A stretch of 64,000 nt of DNA from contig CM063106.1 in NCBI GenBank assembly GCA_031841125.1, positions 7,130,001 through 7,194,000 on the forward strand. The letters are read 5' to 3'. Origin of the DNA: Acanthococcus lagerstroemiae (lineage: Eukaryota; Arthropoda; Insecta; Hemiptera; Eriococcidae). Each line of letters begins with the position of its first letter. Position 1 is the stretch's first letter. Both the position numbers and the translations under genes were made by a program. Positions 34,650 through 45,252 of the stretch are shown here, one piece after another. The notes under the pieces are model-generated. The model saw nothing but the letters and a program-made list of their open reading frames with translations, ran no database searches and was not told the DNA's origin.

Positions 34650-35053
34650 TATGTACATCACGTCAAAAAGAGATCAGAATTGAAATGTTTTACTACACAT
34701 TTTTTTGACGTCGCTTAGTGGATGTCAAAAATTTCCTCTATATTGACATCAATATAGTGTCAAAAATATGTCAAAATTAGAATTGACCAATTTTTGACGT
34801 CAAATGTCCGTCAACTATCACATGAATATTGATATCAATTTAGTATCAAAAATACATCAAATATTTTAATGACCCAATATTGATGTCAAAAATGCATCAA
34901 AAATGCATCCAAAAACCTGTCAAAAGGGCGGACGTTTTTGGATGTCTAGTAGACGTCAATATTGCGTCAATACAGATGTCAATTTCACGCGTCAATGTGA
35001 CATCAATAATGCGCATTTTTGATGTCAAAATCGTGTCAATCTGGTTAATGGGG
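34650..35053. repeat. Right subterminal array of TTGAYGTCAA-type motifs
   Basis: About 400 bases in which TGACGTC, TGATGTCAA and TGACATCAA recur in both orientations, ending at the tip GTCAATCTGGTTAATGGG. It mirrors the left array in motif content but not as a base-for-base inverted copy, apart from the tip. Confidence 0.7.
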
Positions 35054-35057
35054 ATCT

Positions 35058-35930
35058 TCTCAGATTTTTTGGAGCAGTGACCTCGGTACCTTTATCCAGC
35101 TTAAAAGTGATGTATTTTCGATCACTCTCTGACTCCTCGTCCAGCACGGACCAGCCCTTGATCCAGCGGGCCAGTCCGGCTAACGTGAAGTTGACCTCTA
35201 TAACCGATCTCCACCTTTGATGGAATTGGGTTGGAGTGCCGCCCGTGTTCATTGGAACCAAATCTACTCGGGTGGCAAGCTCCCCCAGGGCATATCCTCG
35301 GGGATCGGTCCGGCCGGAGTGCCATTCGTCGGACTTGGCGTTGAAGTCTCCGGCGACGATTTCTCTTGTCATCCTCTTCGCGGTACTCTGCTTGAGACCG
35401 GCGAGGTAGGCCTCGAACTCTTCCAATCTTCTGTTCGGGGAGAAGTAGCAGCTGTAGACGGTGATGTCACCTATTTGGACACGAACATACCTCTCCCCTT
35501 CCTCTACCTCGCCCGGAGCTATGGGACAGTCAGGGCATACGCCAACGACTGTCAGTCGAGTACGGTCTCTGTACCATCCTATAACTTCGTCCAGTCTGTA
35601 GGGCTCGCTCGTTATCACCAGGTCAACGCGTCTCTCTCCCACCGTGTACCGCAGAAGGTCGTGGGCTACTGCATACTGGTCTAGGTTTACCTGGAGGAAG
35701 GAGAGTGGTCTATTCAGCGGCATTTTGCTTTGGCCGACGAACGCGGCCTCTCCCTCCTTGAGCGCTCGCGTCCTGACATTTTCCACCGCCAGGAACGTGC
35801 GTGGAATCGCGTTCGTATACCCTGCTACAAATCGGGCACTTGGGGGGTTACCGGCACTCTCGAATCTTGTGTCCCGTTCCCCGCGTCTGAAGCACACGTC
35901 GCCCATGTTAGCGTTAGCCCCGCCCTGAAT
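35058..35930 (-). pseudogene. R1-like LINE copy B, 5' part: end of ORF1 and endonuclease
   Basis: A 293-codon minus-strand frame (from 35906; its last codons run into the inserted element) fuses two things. First come the CCHC zinc-knuckle remnants of the nucleic-acid-binding ORF1 protein (CFRRGERDTRFES, one cysteine replaced by arginine, then NPPSARF). Then comes the endonuclease of ORF2 (LSFLQVNLDQYAVAHDL, SEPY, YSCYFSPNR, GDFNAKSDEWHSG). The usual SPH-like motif near the C-terminus reads VNF. ORF1 and ORF2 being in one frame is probably the result of decay. The frame then meets the 5.3-kb element at 35053 and resumes at 29725. Confidence 0.85.
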
Positions 35931-35987
35931 GTCTCAGTAATGCATTATATTCTATGATAGAAATCCCTTAAAAATATTACACGTACA

Positions 35988-36341
35988 CAAGGACGTACCG
36001 ATGGGAGGCAGGGGGGCAACATATCCCCCGGGTAGGAATTTTTCACAGTTGGGAAAATTCACCATTTCAGTCAGGCGAGTTGGAAAAATCCAACAAGTTG
36101 AAAGATTTTTTTTTGCTTGATACTTGGGAATTGAATTGAGAAGGTGGGAAAACCGAACAAGTCAAAAGGTTTTTCTTCTTTTGCATTAATGCTTGGGAAT
36201 TTTGAGTCGAGTCAGTTGGAAAAATTCCACAGGTCAAAAGGTTTTTTTTTTTTTGCTTTGATATTTGGGAATTCTTAGTTGAGTCAGTTGGAACTTTTAC
36301 TACTTTTACCTCCCCAGGCAAAACCCTTCGTTACGTCCCTG
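35988..36341. mobile_element. hAT-type MITE, 354 bp, perfect 8-bp duplication CACGTACA
   Basis: The tips CAAGGACGTACCGA and TTCGTTACGTCCCTG are inverted. CACGTACA stands directly outside both ends (35980-35987 and 36342-36349). Inside are three imperfect tandem units of about 75 bp, each with GAGTCAGTTGGAAAAATTCC-like text, a T-run and TTGGGAATT. Because of this, a repetitive open frame appears on the minus strand. It is not a gene. Confidence 0.92.
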
Positions 36342-37149
36342 CACGTACAATATCCTTCCGGCCCCACCCGAGCCAAAAAATTTTCAAATGACCTTTTCAC
36401 TCATCAAATCGCTGAAAACCAGTGTTGTTCCTTGACGCGTCAAATAACTTTTTTGACATTTCATTTCAAATAACGTAAAATTACGGTTAAAAAATTCTAC
36501 TGTCAAATAACTGTCAAAAAACGTCAGGTGATAATTTTCATCGTTGAAACCGAATGTTTTATTATCATATGAAGTGATTATCAGCTCTAAAGGGTTCACA
36601 GAGTGTCTAACATGTCTAACAAAATCTAATATTGAAAATAAATGTCCTTTAATTGACCCCCCCCCCCCAATTTGCTCTGAATTCGCTAAAATGCAAATAC
36701 AATATGGGTATTTTAAAGGAAAAATTAAGTTGGATACACTGAGACAAATTTCTTATCCAATTTCAAACTTAATGATCTAACAAAGTATCTGCCTAAGAAG
36801 TTCAATCTTCTTTTCAATAGAAGAGATGCACTCAGGAGAAATTGCTCCTATTCGTAATTTCTTGATGATTGATGAACATGATGTAGGCAAGAGAAAGGGT
36901 ATCTCACATGCAAAAGAACATATTTTTCTATAATTTTCCTGCTGATTCATTAATCATGAAGTCTTTTCAATTTTTCATTTTTTATTTTTGAGTCGGGAAT
37001 TATCTTTAGTATTTTTGAGTAAAGAATTGGAAAAACCTCTTTGCGGAAAAAAATATTAAAAAATAAGCAGAATTGGTGCAAAATATGTGGTAAGTACCAA
37101 CATATGCGAAACATGCAAAATGGTGCCGCTTATTCGACTCAGAATTCTG

Positions 37150-37950
37150 TGATTCCTGAAGATCTTTTGAAACTTAATTTTGTAAATTATGTTACTTTGA
37201 AACAGAGAAATCCAAACTACTGCAGATGACATAAAAATATTTTTTTTTAAACTTCTTCCCAGACTATTGAGCTCCAGGCAGATCTGAATTCCATTGTTTG
37301 TTGGAGCGATTAGAATCTACTACCCTTCAATAAATCCAAATGCCAAAGCATTACTTTTAGTCGTATAAAGCAGCGATTCTCAAACTTTTTTGGTGACGGA
37401 CCCCTTTTTAACAGCAATGTATGTTATGGAATCCTTCACTAAATTAATAAAAAAAACCTTTCTTTTTTTTAATAAAGAAAAATAGTATATAACACACGGC
37501 CAGAATTTTGGATGTTCTGGTGCGGCGGACCCCTACCAGAGCCTTTGCTGAGCCCCGGGGGTCCGCGGAGCATACTTTGAGTACCGCTGGTACAAAGGAA
37601 CTCTTGCTACACCCTCATACAATAGGAGGTTATAGATTGTCAAGTATTCAGGAAGTAAGGGACCTAGGTGTACTACTGGATAGCAAATTATTATTTTCCG
37701 CACACAAATATGAAAATAAGAAACTATTATTTTTTGCTTTAGTAAGATCAATTTTTGAATTTAGCGCAATTATCTGGGAGTCACACGATAAAGATAAAAT
37801 TTAAAAAATCCAAAAAACATTTTCGAAGTACATACCTATTTCTGCTCAATTGATTCAGAATTCTGTGATTTGTGAAGATCTTGAAAAACTTCTGAAAATA
37901 GACGCTATAGATAGAAAAATAAATTCGCATAAAAATTACAGCCCTGGTCA
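37150..37950 (+). pseudogene. Jockey/CR1-group LINE fragment interrupted by a MITE
   Basis: Plus strand. A broken ADDIKIF segment (37221-37244, the end of the YADD catalytic box) leads to LQADLNSIVCWSD, a stop, and KCQSITFSR. Then comes the MITE 37371-37589. The frame resumes in phase with GGYRLSSIQEVRDLGVLLD, ALVRSIFEFSAIIW and a C-terminal QNSVICEDLEK, with one deletion after SAHKYENKK. A partial repeat of the QNSVI-EDL block occurs upstream near 37140. It resembles the RT of the LINE at 1.7-4.2 kb. Confidence 0.75.
37371..37589. mobile_element. hAT-type MITE, 219 bp, inside a LINE RT frame
   Basis: The tips CAGCGATTCTCAAACT and TTTGAGTACCGCTG are inverted, with a GGACCCC/GGGGTCC pair further in, a pattern widespread among animal hAT MITEs. 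Flanks are GTATAAAG (37363-37370) and GTACAAAG (37590-37597), seven of eight identical. Removing the MITE and one octamer restores the LINE frame. Confidence 0.9.
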
Positions 37951-38141
37951 TTATAATAGAATTTTTCAATTCTAAATTCTTTGTTCTCGCTTTTAAGGTA
38001 TAATTTGCTGATTTTCAATCTGTATATGATAACTGATAACACACATAATCTACATCTTGAAGCGTTTTGACTTTGATGATAAAGTGATTCAATAGTGATT
38101 TCCGATTCCAAACGAAATTATAATTAACATTCTATAATACA

Positions 38142-38172
38142 CTAGCTGAGCTACCCGCCCTTCGGGCGAGAT
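38142..38172 (-). terminator. Helitron 3' terminal hairpin and CTAG end
   Basis: On the minus strand: CGCCCGAAGGGCG (5-bp GC stem, GAA loop), GGTAGCTCAG, then CTAG at the boundary. This is the transposition terminator structure of Helitrons, not a transcription terminator. Confidence 0.88.
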
Positions 38173-38470
38173 AATTGTGGTTATTGTGTAGACATTTCTC
38201 AAGTATTGTCTGAATCATTTGCTAGTTATTCTTGAATAAAAAGAAACCGTTTTAATAATTGATATCATATAACAAACAATAATATAAAACTTCTTCTTTT
38301 GACGATGGTATTGTTGTTAGAAAACATTAAATGTGATGGCATTATAATATGCAGAAACTGGGAGTGAAAGCTGAACGGATGGAGTACATTAACAAATTAA
38401 ATTCAGCAGATATGTTAGTCAGGCGTCTTTACTATTATTAGGTAACTATTTTTAGTATGTTAACTTAATA

Positions 38471-41400
38471 TTAATAAAATATTTCCGGATAAACAACATT
38501 TCTTGTTTTGTTGTTTGAGCAATAAATATACAATTCTTTCGAGTTAGTTGTTCTGGAACAGGCGACATACAGTTGACCATGTGAGAAACATTCTTCTGTT
38601 AGGTGCACACCAACGGTATTGAAACTTTGACCTTGTCCTTACAAAGTAAAATTATTCAAATTAATGGTTACTTACCATGTATACACATATTATTATTTGG
38701 ATGATCCATGGTACTAATAGGTTACCTTTGTTTATTGTCATTGCAATGCAAATCCTAACAGGAAATTGAAGTCGTTTAAACTGAAATGGTACATCTGTTG
38801 GTATGAGTGGGATTCGTGGTATTAAGGCAGTTTCACCTGCAGCAGATCCTGTGAGAATGATTGTTTCGATTAAATTTGGTGATAATTTCTTCACAATCAT
38901 TCTTGTGCCATTACACAGTTTTGGTGGTGCAAGATTTCGTAATAACATGATTGGAATTCCAATTTTCATTTGTAGCTCGTGAGATGGAATACTCGGCAAA
39001 TTGATAGAATTCAAAAATTCAGTTGGATACTTCGTACTATCCTTCTCCTCAATCACATTATCAATCGAATGGTATACTCGTTCCTAAGGGGAAAAAAAAG
39101 AAAAATCAAACAATACTAAAGTTTATTCCTTAATAAAAATGGAATAAGGTATGCTCACCTCTGTACAAACTTTGGCAACTATTTGTTTGTTTAATTTGTC
39201 GACACTTGCATTCAATGGTGCTAATAATGCACGTTCTGCAATCCACGTTGCTGGTTTTTTGTGGATGTTTGCCACATCAGGCCATACGTGTTGAATTAAC
39301 ACTTCTTCAGAGGATACATGCATACCGATTGTATTAATTGTAACACAGCTGTTGTCATTTTCTAATGTGCCGTCACCCAATTTCAACAATATATCAGAGA
39401 AACTCTGTGAAGCTGCATTCAGTCTCATGTTTTTCTTCAGAGGTGGTAATATGTGTACATGAGCCCATAAGTGGGATGCTTTTAATGAAGCATTAACAAT
39501 ATCAGCTCGAGTCCCTGTAAAAAAATAAACATTGTATCTAACAACCTATACTATAATGTGGTCTGTATAAGTGCAGTTATATTAAAGGTACCTCTCTGTA
39601 TAACAGGTAATGTTTGTCGGAAGTCACCACCCAAAAACACAGTAATACCACCCATCAACTGATTGGTATTTCTGATCTCTTTTAGGGTATTATTGACAGC
39701 ATTCAATGTGCTTTTATTTGACATGGAACACTCATCCCAAATTATGAGTGCACAGTCTCTCAATACTTGTGCTAAGCCACTCTTCTTTGCAATATTGCAC
39801 ATTTGTGGATTAGGACATAGTGGTACTTTCAATCCAGAATGCACAGTCTTTCCACCATGCAATAATGTTGCAGCTATCCCAGATGATGCAAGAGCTAGTG
39901 CTATTTTTCCTTGGACGCGAACTTTATCCAGGATGAGGTTCATTACAGTTGTTTTACCTGTAAATATTACATAATATATTTTGGAGAATAAAACATGAAA
40001 ATACCGCATACTGCTATGTGTATAAGTATGATTACCTGTTCCTCCTGGAGCGTTCAAATAAAACAACTTAGGTCTCTCTTCATTAATACTTGCCATGACA
40101 GTATTGTAGACCATGGATTGCTCTGGATTAAGTTTATGTTCAGTACGCGCAATATACTGCTGAAGCTCGGCAATGTTATACGATGTTTCTTTCACATACT
40201 CACTACTTAATACTGCACCTTGAATAAGAGGTTCTGGTAAACCAAATTCTGTTAATGATCTACCATTGCTCATAACTGATACAGTATTACTAATCTGTAT
40301 AAGGCACTCATTATATATATTATCATTATACTGCATATTTGGAGTATGTGAACGAATATTATGTAAAATGTCTGCAGCCATTTCATCTTTGAAGCGTTCA
40401 TATAGGTGTTTTGGATTACTTGGTTGGCAGTAGACAATTATTAGGGCAAACACATCTCTAATTTGTTTTGGATGCTTTGTAAGTACAGCATCATCTAATG
40501 TTGCTACCCACTGATTATCATTAGCCAACATTCCTCTTGCTTCACATGCTTCATGATAAGTTTCATAAGTAACACCATTGAATGATCTCAGTGCTGCAAA
40601 AGAAGTTGGTCCTCTCACTTTACATAATAACATACGCAAGTGGAAACACTCGCGCTGTGTTGGGTGCACCGTGTACACTCTTCCAATTGAATCAGTACGA
40701 AAGTATCCAGGATATCCTATGAACGGTGAAAATACATGAGTATAGCCTACTGTCAATACCCACAAACTTCCTAGAAGTAGGATAAGCTACTTACCATCTA
40801 CAGGAGTTCCTTCCTTTCGTTTGTTGAAACGCTTGTTTTTCCATGTAAAATATTGGGGAACTTCATCGTACAATAAGGTCTTTGCAAGTACATCAGTAGA
40901 GCATAGAGCAAAATACGCAGACAATGTTGTTGCTGGTGGCTTGAGTACTCTCTCTCTCACATTATTAGCATTAAAATACACTCTTTGACCATTTTCCAAA
41001 TGTACTGCTAATTGTTGAATCTGTAACATTAATGATTACTATTTTATGCATTGTAACAATTTCCAATGCATATAAAACATAGAGCAGCAATGATATTTAC
41101 TGGTGGATAGTGGTCATGTACTGGAAATCCAAAAATACGCCATACAGCCTCACCAGTACTAATATATCGTCCTTGAACATATCGCTCAATCTCATTATTT
41201 TGTAATTGTGCTACAGCTAGATCACTGCCTTTCATAATGTACTTGCAGATATATTTTATACTTTTCACAGAATGGCATGCTTCCACATTAATGTGAGCAT
41301 CAAAAACAGCTGATAAAAATGGATTGTATGGCACTACCCATTGATTGTCAACACCTATCCCATTGATCTCTGTAGTAAAACCACCATCATCAGGTGACTG

Positions 41401-43356
41401 TCTATGATACAGCGGATAACCATCCTCGTTAGTTTGTGTGTGAGGAACAAATGGGCGAGGATATCTACAAAATGCATAATATATACCGCTTCAATATGCT
41501 GCAGATGAAATGCAAAAAAATGTTTCATACATTTTATTATACCTCTTTGTGCAGCGCCTATTTTGCATGCATGGTGCTGAAAAGTTGTGACTGCCACATG
41601 GCCCATGAATCATATGGGAGCGTACAATTCTGAAAAGTGACGGATATAGTTTCGGATCTGGTAATTCAGCTGAAATAATTGAGTCGACATCATCACTCCT
41701 CAACTTCTTCTTCAGCCAAATTAAGATGTGGGCATGTGGAAGACCTACAAATAGTACACATTATGTGAACAGGTACTACAATAAGAAACCACACAAATTG
41801 TACTACAAATTCTAACCTCGTTTCTGCCATTCAATTGAACACATATAACATATTACTTGGCCAAATATTTTATCTTTTTGAATCATTTTCTTCAATTTCA
41901 TCAGCTTCAGTCGAAACACTCTACAGACAATATCATATCTGTTTTGTGCTTTTTGCCCAGGTAAAAGTGCTTCTGTTATCTCTTTCCATTTGCTATTGCA
42001 AGTAAAAGTGATGAATAAATCTGCTGTTCCATATTTCCGAACATAGCACATACCATCTTGGGTCCTCTCACACATGTATCTTGGACTGCCAGTGTGAGAA
42101 GATGGCAGTATTACTAAGTTTCCAATATTTTCTGCACTATCATTCTCTAGTGCATCTTTGAGATGGCAGTATTGTTCAGAACGTAATTGTTTCTGATTCA
42201 ACCTACAATATAAAAGCCTTTCCGACTCAATCTTCGCATACATATCTACTATGAACTGGTTTAGTAGATCGCGATATAGTAATAAATAATTGTTATCTCG
42301 CATCATTAGTCGAAAATTATAAAATTGTAGACACGATAAACTGCGTTTTCCATCTGCCTGCTTCAAATTGATTTGGTACCCATGAGAACCATAAGGAAAC
42401 ATTAATGGGTATTGAAGAGGATCATATGCTAAATGCGTCTCTGTTATTCTTTTCAAAACATTATCACGACCTATAAAAATATAAAATTGAATAAATACAG
42501 AATTCATCTACACTGTAAGACATTCATATACATAGAAGACAATACCTTCAATAATAATATCTCTTTTTGTAGTTTCTTCATTGCCACTCATGATCACAGC
42601 TATTTCATTTACTACTGGTGCATTTGTTTGGCGTTGATGTAGACTGGGTATTGCTGTATCGCGAATTACTATTCTAATATCTTCAATATTATGATTATTA
42701 TTCAGTATTTCTTTCTCATAGGTACTTTTTAACTCTTTAACATATGTATTATTTGTATGCAACATAATTTGCAATTCTTTCATTAAACTTATATTCTCCT
42801 TTGTGTCAGCATATGCACATCGAATTGATGCTTCTGCATCTTCATCACCAACAAAATAGATTTGTAAAAATTTGGCAGATTCTTGAGGGCATGGCAGTAA
42901 ACTACCAATGCGATGGTACAGATGTCCACTAATTTTAAAAGTGGGCATGAAATTACCCTCATGAATTTCATGACAACCAATTGATGTCATTGCTAAGGCA
43001 TTATTATAGGACCTTATCTTAGAAAACCATTTGTTACTGCGGTCATCACTACCAGTTAAAAGCTCCAAAAGTAATGTTGGAGGTTGAGGTAAGGTTACCA
43101 ATTGGACCTTTCCACTTAAACAACAAAATCCCGGCGACTCGTCTTTCCATTTTTTGGCTGAACAATGCAAACATACCGAATGTGGACCTCCAATATCCAC
43201 TAACACCCCATAGTTATCCAACTGAAGTTGATTACAAACAAAACCAAAAGCAAGTCCTACATATTTGTCAACCTTTGTCTTCTTAGCATTAGAACTCCTA
43301 TTAACAATTGTTGTGTGACGTCGTTTACGGCCAATATCTGCTTTCTTCTTTCCCAT
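38471..43356 (-). CDS. Helitron Rep-helicase (RepHel), ten exons
   Basis: It initiates rolling-circle transposition by nicking one strand (Rep) and unwinding DNA (Pif1-like helicase). Exons: 43356-42546, 42470-41817, 41744-41543, 41464-41101, 41020-40795, 40716-40036, 39957-39592, 39514-39159, 39083-38726, 38637-38471. All nine introns are 72-88 nt with GT-AG ends. The joined length is 4185 nt, 1394 residues, without a stop. The N-terminus has a cysteine-rich part (CLHCSAKKW, near 60). The Rep HUH motif KRGLPHAHIL is near 487-497, and the two-tyrosine motif KYICKYIMKG near 625-633. The helicase shows Walker A APGGTGKTT near 975, WDECS, GGDFRQTLPV and C-terminal HGQLYVACSRT. Start ATG 43356 (MGKKKADIG) is the first in-frame ATG. 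No AP endonuclease or OTU domain is fused, so it is a canonical Helitron, not a Helentron. Confidence 0.93.
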
Positions 43357-43601
43357 TTTCAATATCAATATCAATTAGTATTGGACAATTAACAACAACC
43401 TGTGAATGAAAATAAACTTTTAATGCAAAAAGAACAAACAATTAACATACACAGTCAAAAGAACAAACAACTAACAACTATAAAAGAAAAAAAACAGATC
43501 AGATCTTGAGTATCATAATGAATAAAAAACAAAAAGTCATACTGAAAGTAATTAATAATAAATGTACTGAAAATAAGAATAATAATAATCCGAGGACCCA
43601 A
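43357..43601. other. Spacer between Helitron genes
   Basis: 245 bp, AT-rich. It separates the stop of the RPA-like gene from the RepHel start and may contain the RepHel promoter. No specific motif is called. Confidence 0.5.
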
Positions 43602-44462
43602 TCATTTTGCATTATATAATCGCAGTTCATTTTCAAGAAGGAGTTTTCGTATTTTCATCTTCTTTTGTTTCTCGTCAATGGTTGATAACTCGCGCTTAAT
43701 AGCTGACACTATCTCTTCATTTGAATATTCCTTTGATGTTGATGTTGACTCCTGCGATCGCTGCGATAAGTTCAGCGACGCTACGTCACCAGCCATTTCA
43801 CTTAACTTCGTTGCTTCTTCGTTGTCTGGGTTGGTCTCAACTGTAGCCGATTTTCCAACATTCAAACTAACAGCGTTTTGATAATAATTCACAGTGGCAC
43901 CTTGTATTGACACCACTGTTAGGGTTAATTCATCAGGCGGAATAGCTGTTATGGACTCATACTGCTCCCAAAATGTAATGTCAACATGAACATTTTCATC
44001 GCTGATAGTTACAATACCAACAGATTTAATCGTTCCATCCTTTAGAACGCGTTCAGTTGTGTGGGACTCCACAATGCGACCAATTACGTCGACCATAGTT
44101 TTCGAACAATTCTTCAGGGAAGAAAGCGGCGTGTATGTTACTGTTGTGAGCACATCGGGAATAAGCGTCACAACAACATCTGTAGTCAACGCTACTTGGA
44201 GTTCGGTCACATTATTAAATGTATTTTCCCGAACCGTTACTTTCAAAATCCTATAACTTTTATTGTTGACAAATTGGTCAAACAGATTCACGGCTGCGAG
44301 TTTAAAAGCGACAATACGTAAAGACTCGTTCTCATTATCGTGCAGATAAAAATTAAAATATTTACCGTATTTGCCGTCAAGTAAGGCAGACTTGCGACGC
44401 ACTACACCTTCGATAATCACGTTAATCATACCGTTTTTTAAATCTTTAATTTTCGTCGTCAT
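43602..44462 (-). CDS. Helitron RPA70-like single-strand DNA-binding protein
   Basis: An uninterrupted 286-residue frame starting at ATG 44462 (MTTKIKDLKNGMINV). Two OB-fold-like segments are visible. The first has GVVRRKSALLDGKYGKYFNF and RIVAFK (residues 15-60); the second has DVIGRIVESHTTERVLKDG and VDITFWEQY (about 120-170), which is typical of the large subunit of replication protein A. The C-terminal 60 residues are charged and predicted helical (EEIVSAIKRELSTI, KKMKIRKLLLENELRL), possibly for oligomerisation. Such proteins accompany RepHel in many Helitrons and are thought to coat the displaced strand. It lies upstream of RepHel on the same strand, 245 bp away, and has no intron. The frame is intact, supporting a young, possibly active element. 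Confidence 0.88.
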   Translation of the reverse strand: MTTKIKDLKNGMINVIIEGVVRRKSALLDGKYGKYFNFYLHDNENESLRIVAFKLAAVNLFDQFVNNKSYRILKVTVRENTFNNVTELQVALTTDVVVTLIPDVLTTVTYTPLSSLKNCSKTMVDVIGRIVESHTTERVLKDGTIKSVGIVTISDENVHVDITFWEQYESITAIPPDELTLTVVSIQGATVNYYQNAVSLNVGKSATVETNPDNEEATKLSEMAGDVASLNLSQRSQESTSTSKEYSNEEIVSAIKRELSTIDEKQKKMKIRKLLLENELRLYNAK

Positions 44463-45252
44463 GTTCACTTATTACAAACGAACTACGAATTTGAAACGAC
44501 CCTATGGGCAAAATAACTGTCGATCGACACTTCGACAGCCGGCAATTGCCGACAAATCGACAAAAATGCAGTAATTTTGCGGAATTCGAAGAAATGCAAC
44601 CAGCGGTGCAGTCAAGCTGCTTTCTGATTGGTCAGTGTTCGACAATTCGACGGTCGAAATGAGCAGAATTCGACACTGTCGAAATAGTGTCGGTACTTGC
44701 CGATCGGGGAACTACAAACTTAAAAAGTTAAAAGACCTGAAACAAACAAAAAGAAGGAACACGCTTGAACACGCTTACACGCAAGATGTTTTCTTCATCA
44801 CATGTTACATAGAACGTGGCGCTGTCTACACCGCATTGTTACATAGAACGTGGCGCTCGAAAGAACGTGCGTTGTTATCAGTATGTGAACGTGGCACGCA
44901 CACATAGACACACGGGCACAACAACTTCAAAGCTCAATTACAGCTTAACGAATACACTTTCTCGCAATATTGTGTGCCATAAACCTTCTCGGGGACTCAG
45001 ACTTTCATTTGAAACATTGTTGAAGGCAATCCGTTCAGTCTGCACAGAGATCATCGATCAAAACGTACGCTATATATAATACATGAGGAATAATTACTCA
45101 GCTTTCTAGGTTTTCACTTTTCTTTTTCAATAATTTTTTGACGTAGAATAGGTAATGTCAAAAAACTGTCATATAATTAATTTTTTGACATGTACAATTT
45201 TACTAGTGAAATTACGATAAAATAACTCAAGTTATTTGACGGAACAACACTG

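Larger units (their letters stand above)
29730..35053. mobile_element. 5.3-kb terminal-inverted-repeat element inserted in the R1-like LINE
   Basis: The left tip CCCATCAACCAGATTGAC and right tip GTCAATCTGGTTAATGGG are inverted copies. ATCT stands outside each tip (29726-29729 and 35054-35057). Removing the element and one ATCT rejoins the LINE frame as NLRR-WAIRKLD, which is the form expected for this LINE family, so the borders are well supported. Both ends carry several hundred bases crowded with TTGATGTCAA, TTGACGTCAA and TTGTGTCAA motifs. The left tip is repeated in tandem at about 30076. The interior of about 4 kb has gene-like exons but no transposase that I recognise. A 268-bp MITE lies inside. 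A 4-bp duplication would suit Sola- or Chapaev-like groups, but this is unproven. Confidence 0.78.
38142..45086 (-). mobile_element. Autonomous Helitron, apparently complete
   Basis: Minus strand. The 5' end TCATGTATTATATATAGCG is at 45086. The 3' end, near 38170-38142, is a CGCCC-GAA-GGGCG stem, about ten bases, then CTAG followed by T. No terminal inverted repeats or target duplication are seen, as expected for rolling-circle transposons. The 3' border fits the A/T insertion rule; the base before the 5' TC is C, not A, so the 5' border is less certain. It encodes an RPA-like protein and a Rep-helicase in the same orientation. The 5' leader (44463-45086) has a direct repeat TGTTACATAGAACGTGGCGC at about 44803 and 44838, and several GTCGA-rich palindromic words. 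Confidence 0.9.
36420..45252. mobile_element. hAT-type element with 8-bp duplication, carrying a Helitron
   Basis: The left tip CAGTGTTGTTCC and right tip GGAACAACACTG are inverted. A GTCAAATAACTT block lies just inside both (offset by seven bases on the left). The flanking octamers are CTGAAAAC (36412-36419) and TTGAAAAC (45253-45260). Sub-terminal TGTCAAAAAACTGTCA-like repeats occur at both ends, as expected for transposase binding. No hAT transposase is seen. The interior holds a Jockey/CR1-group fragment, a MITE and the complete Helitron. Without the Helitron the element would be about 1.9 kb. Confidence 0.82.

Noticed and set aside
35217..35684. 155-codon plus-strand open frame
   Set aside because: Antisense of the LINE endonuclease at 35058-35906.
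36067..36321. Repetitive 84-codon minus-strand frame
   Set aside because: By-product of three tandem 75-bp units inside a MITE.
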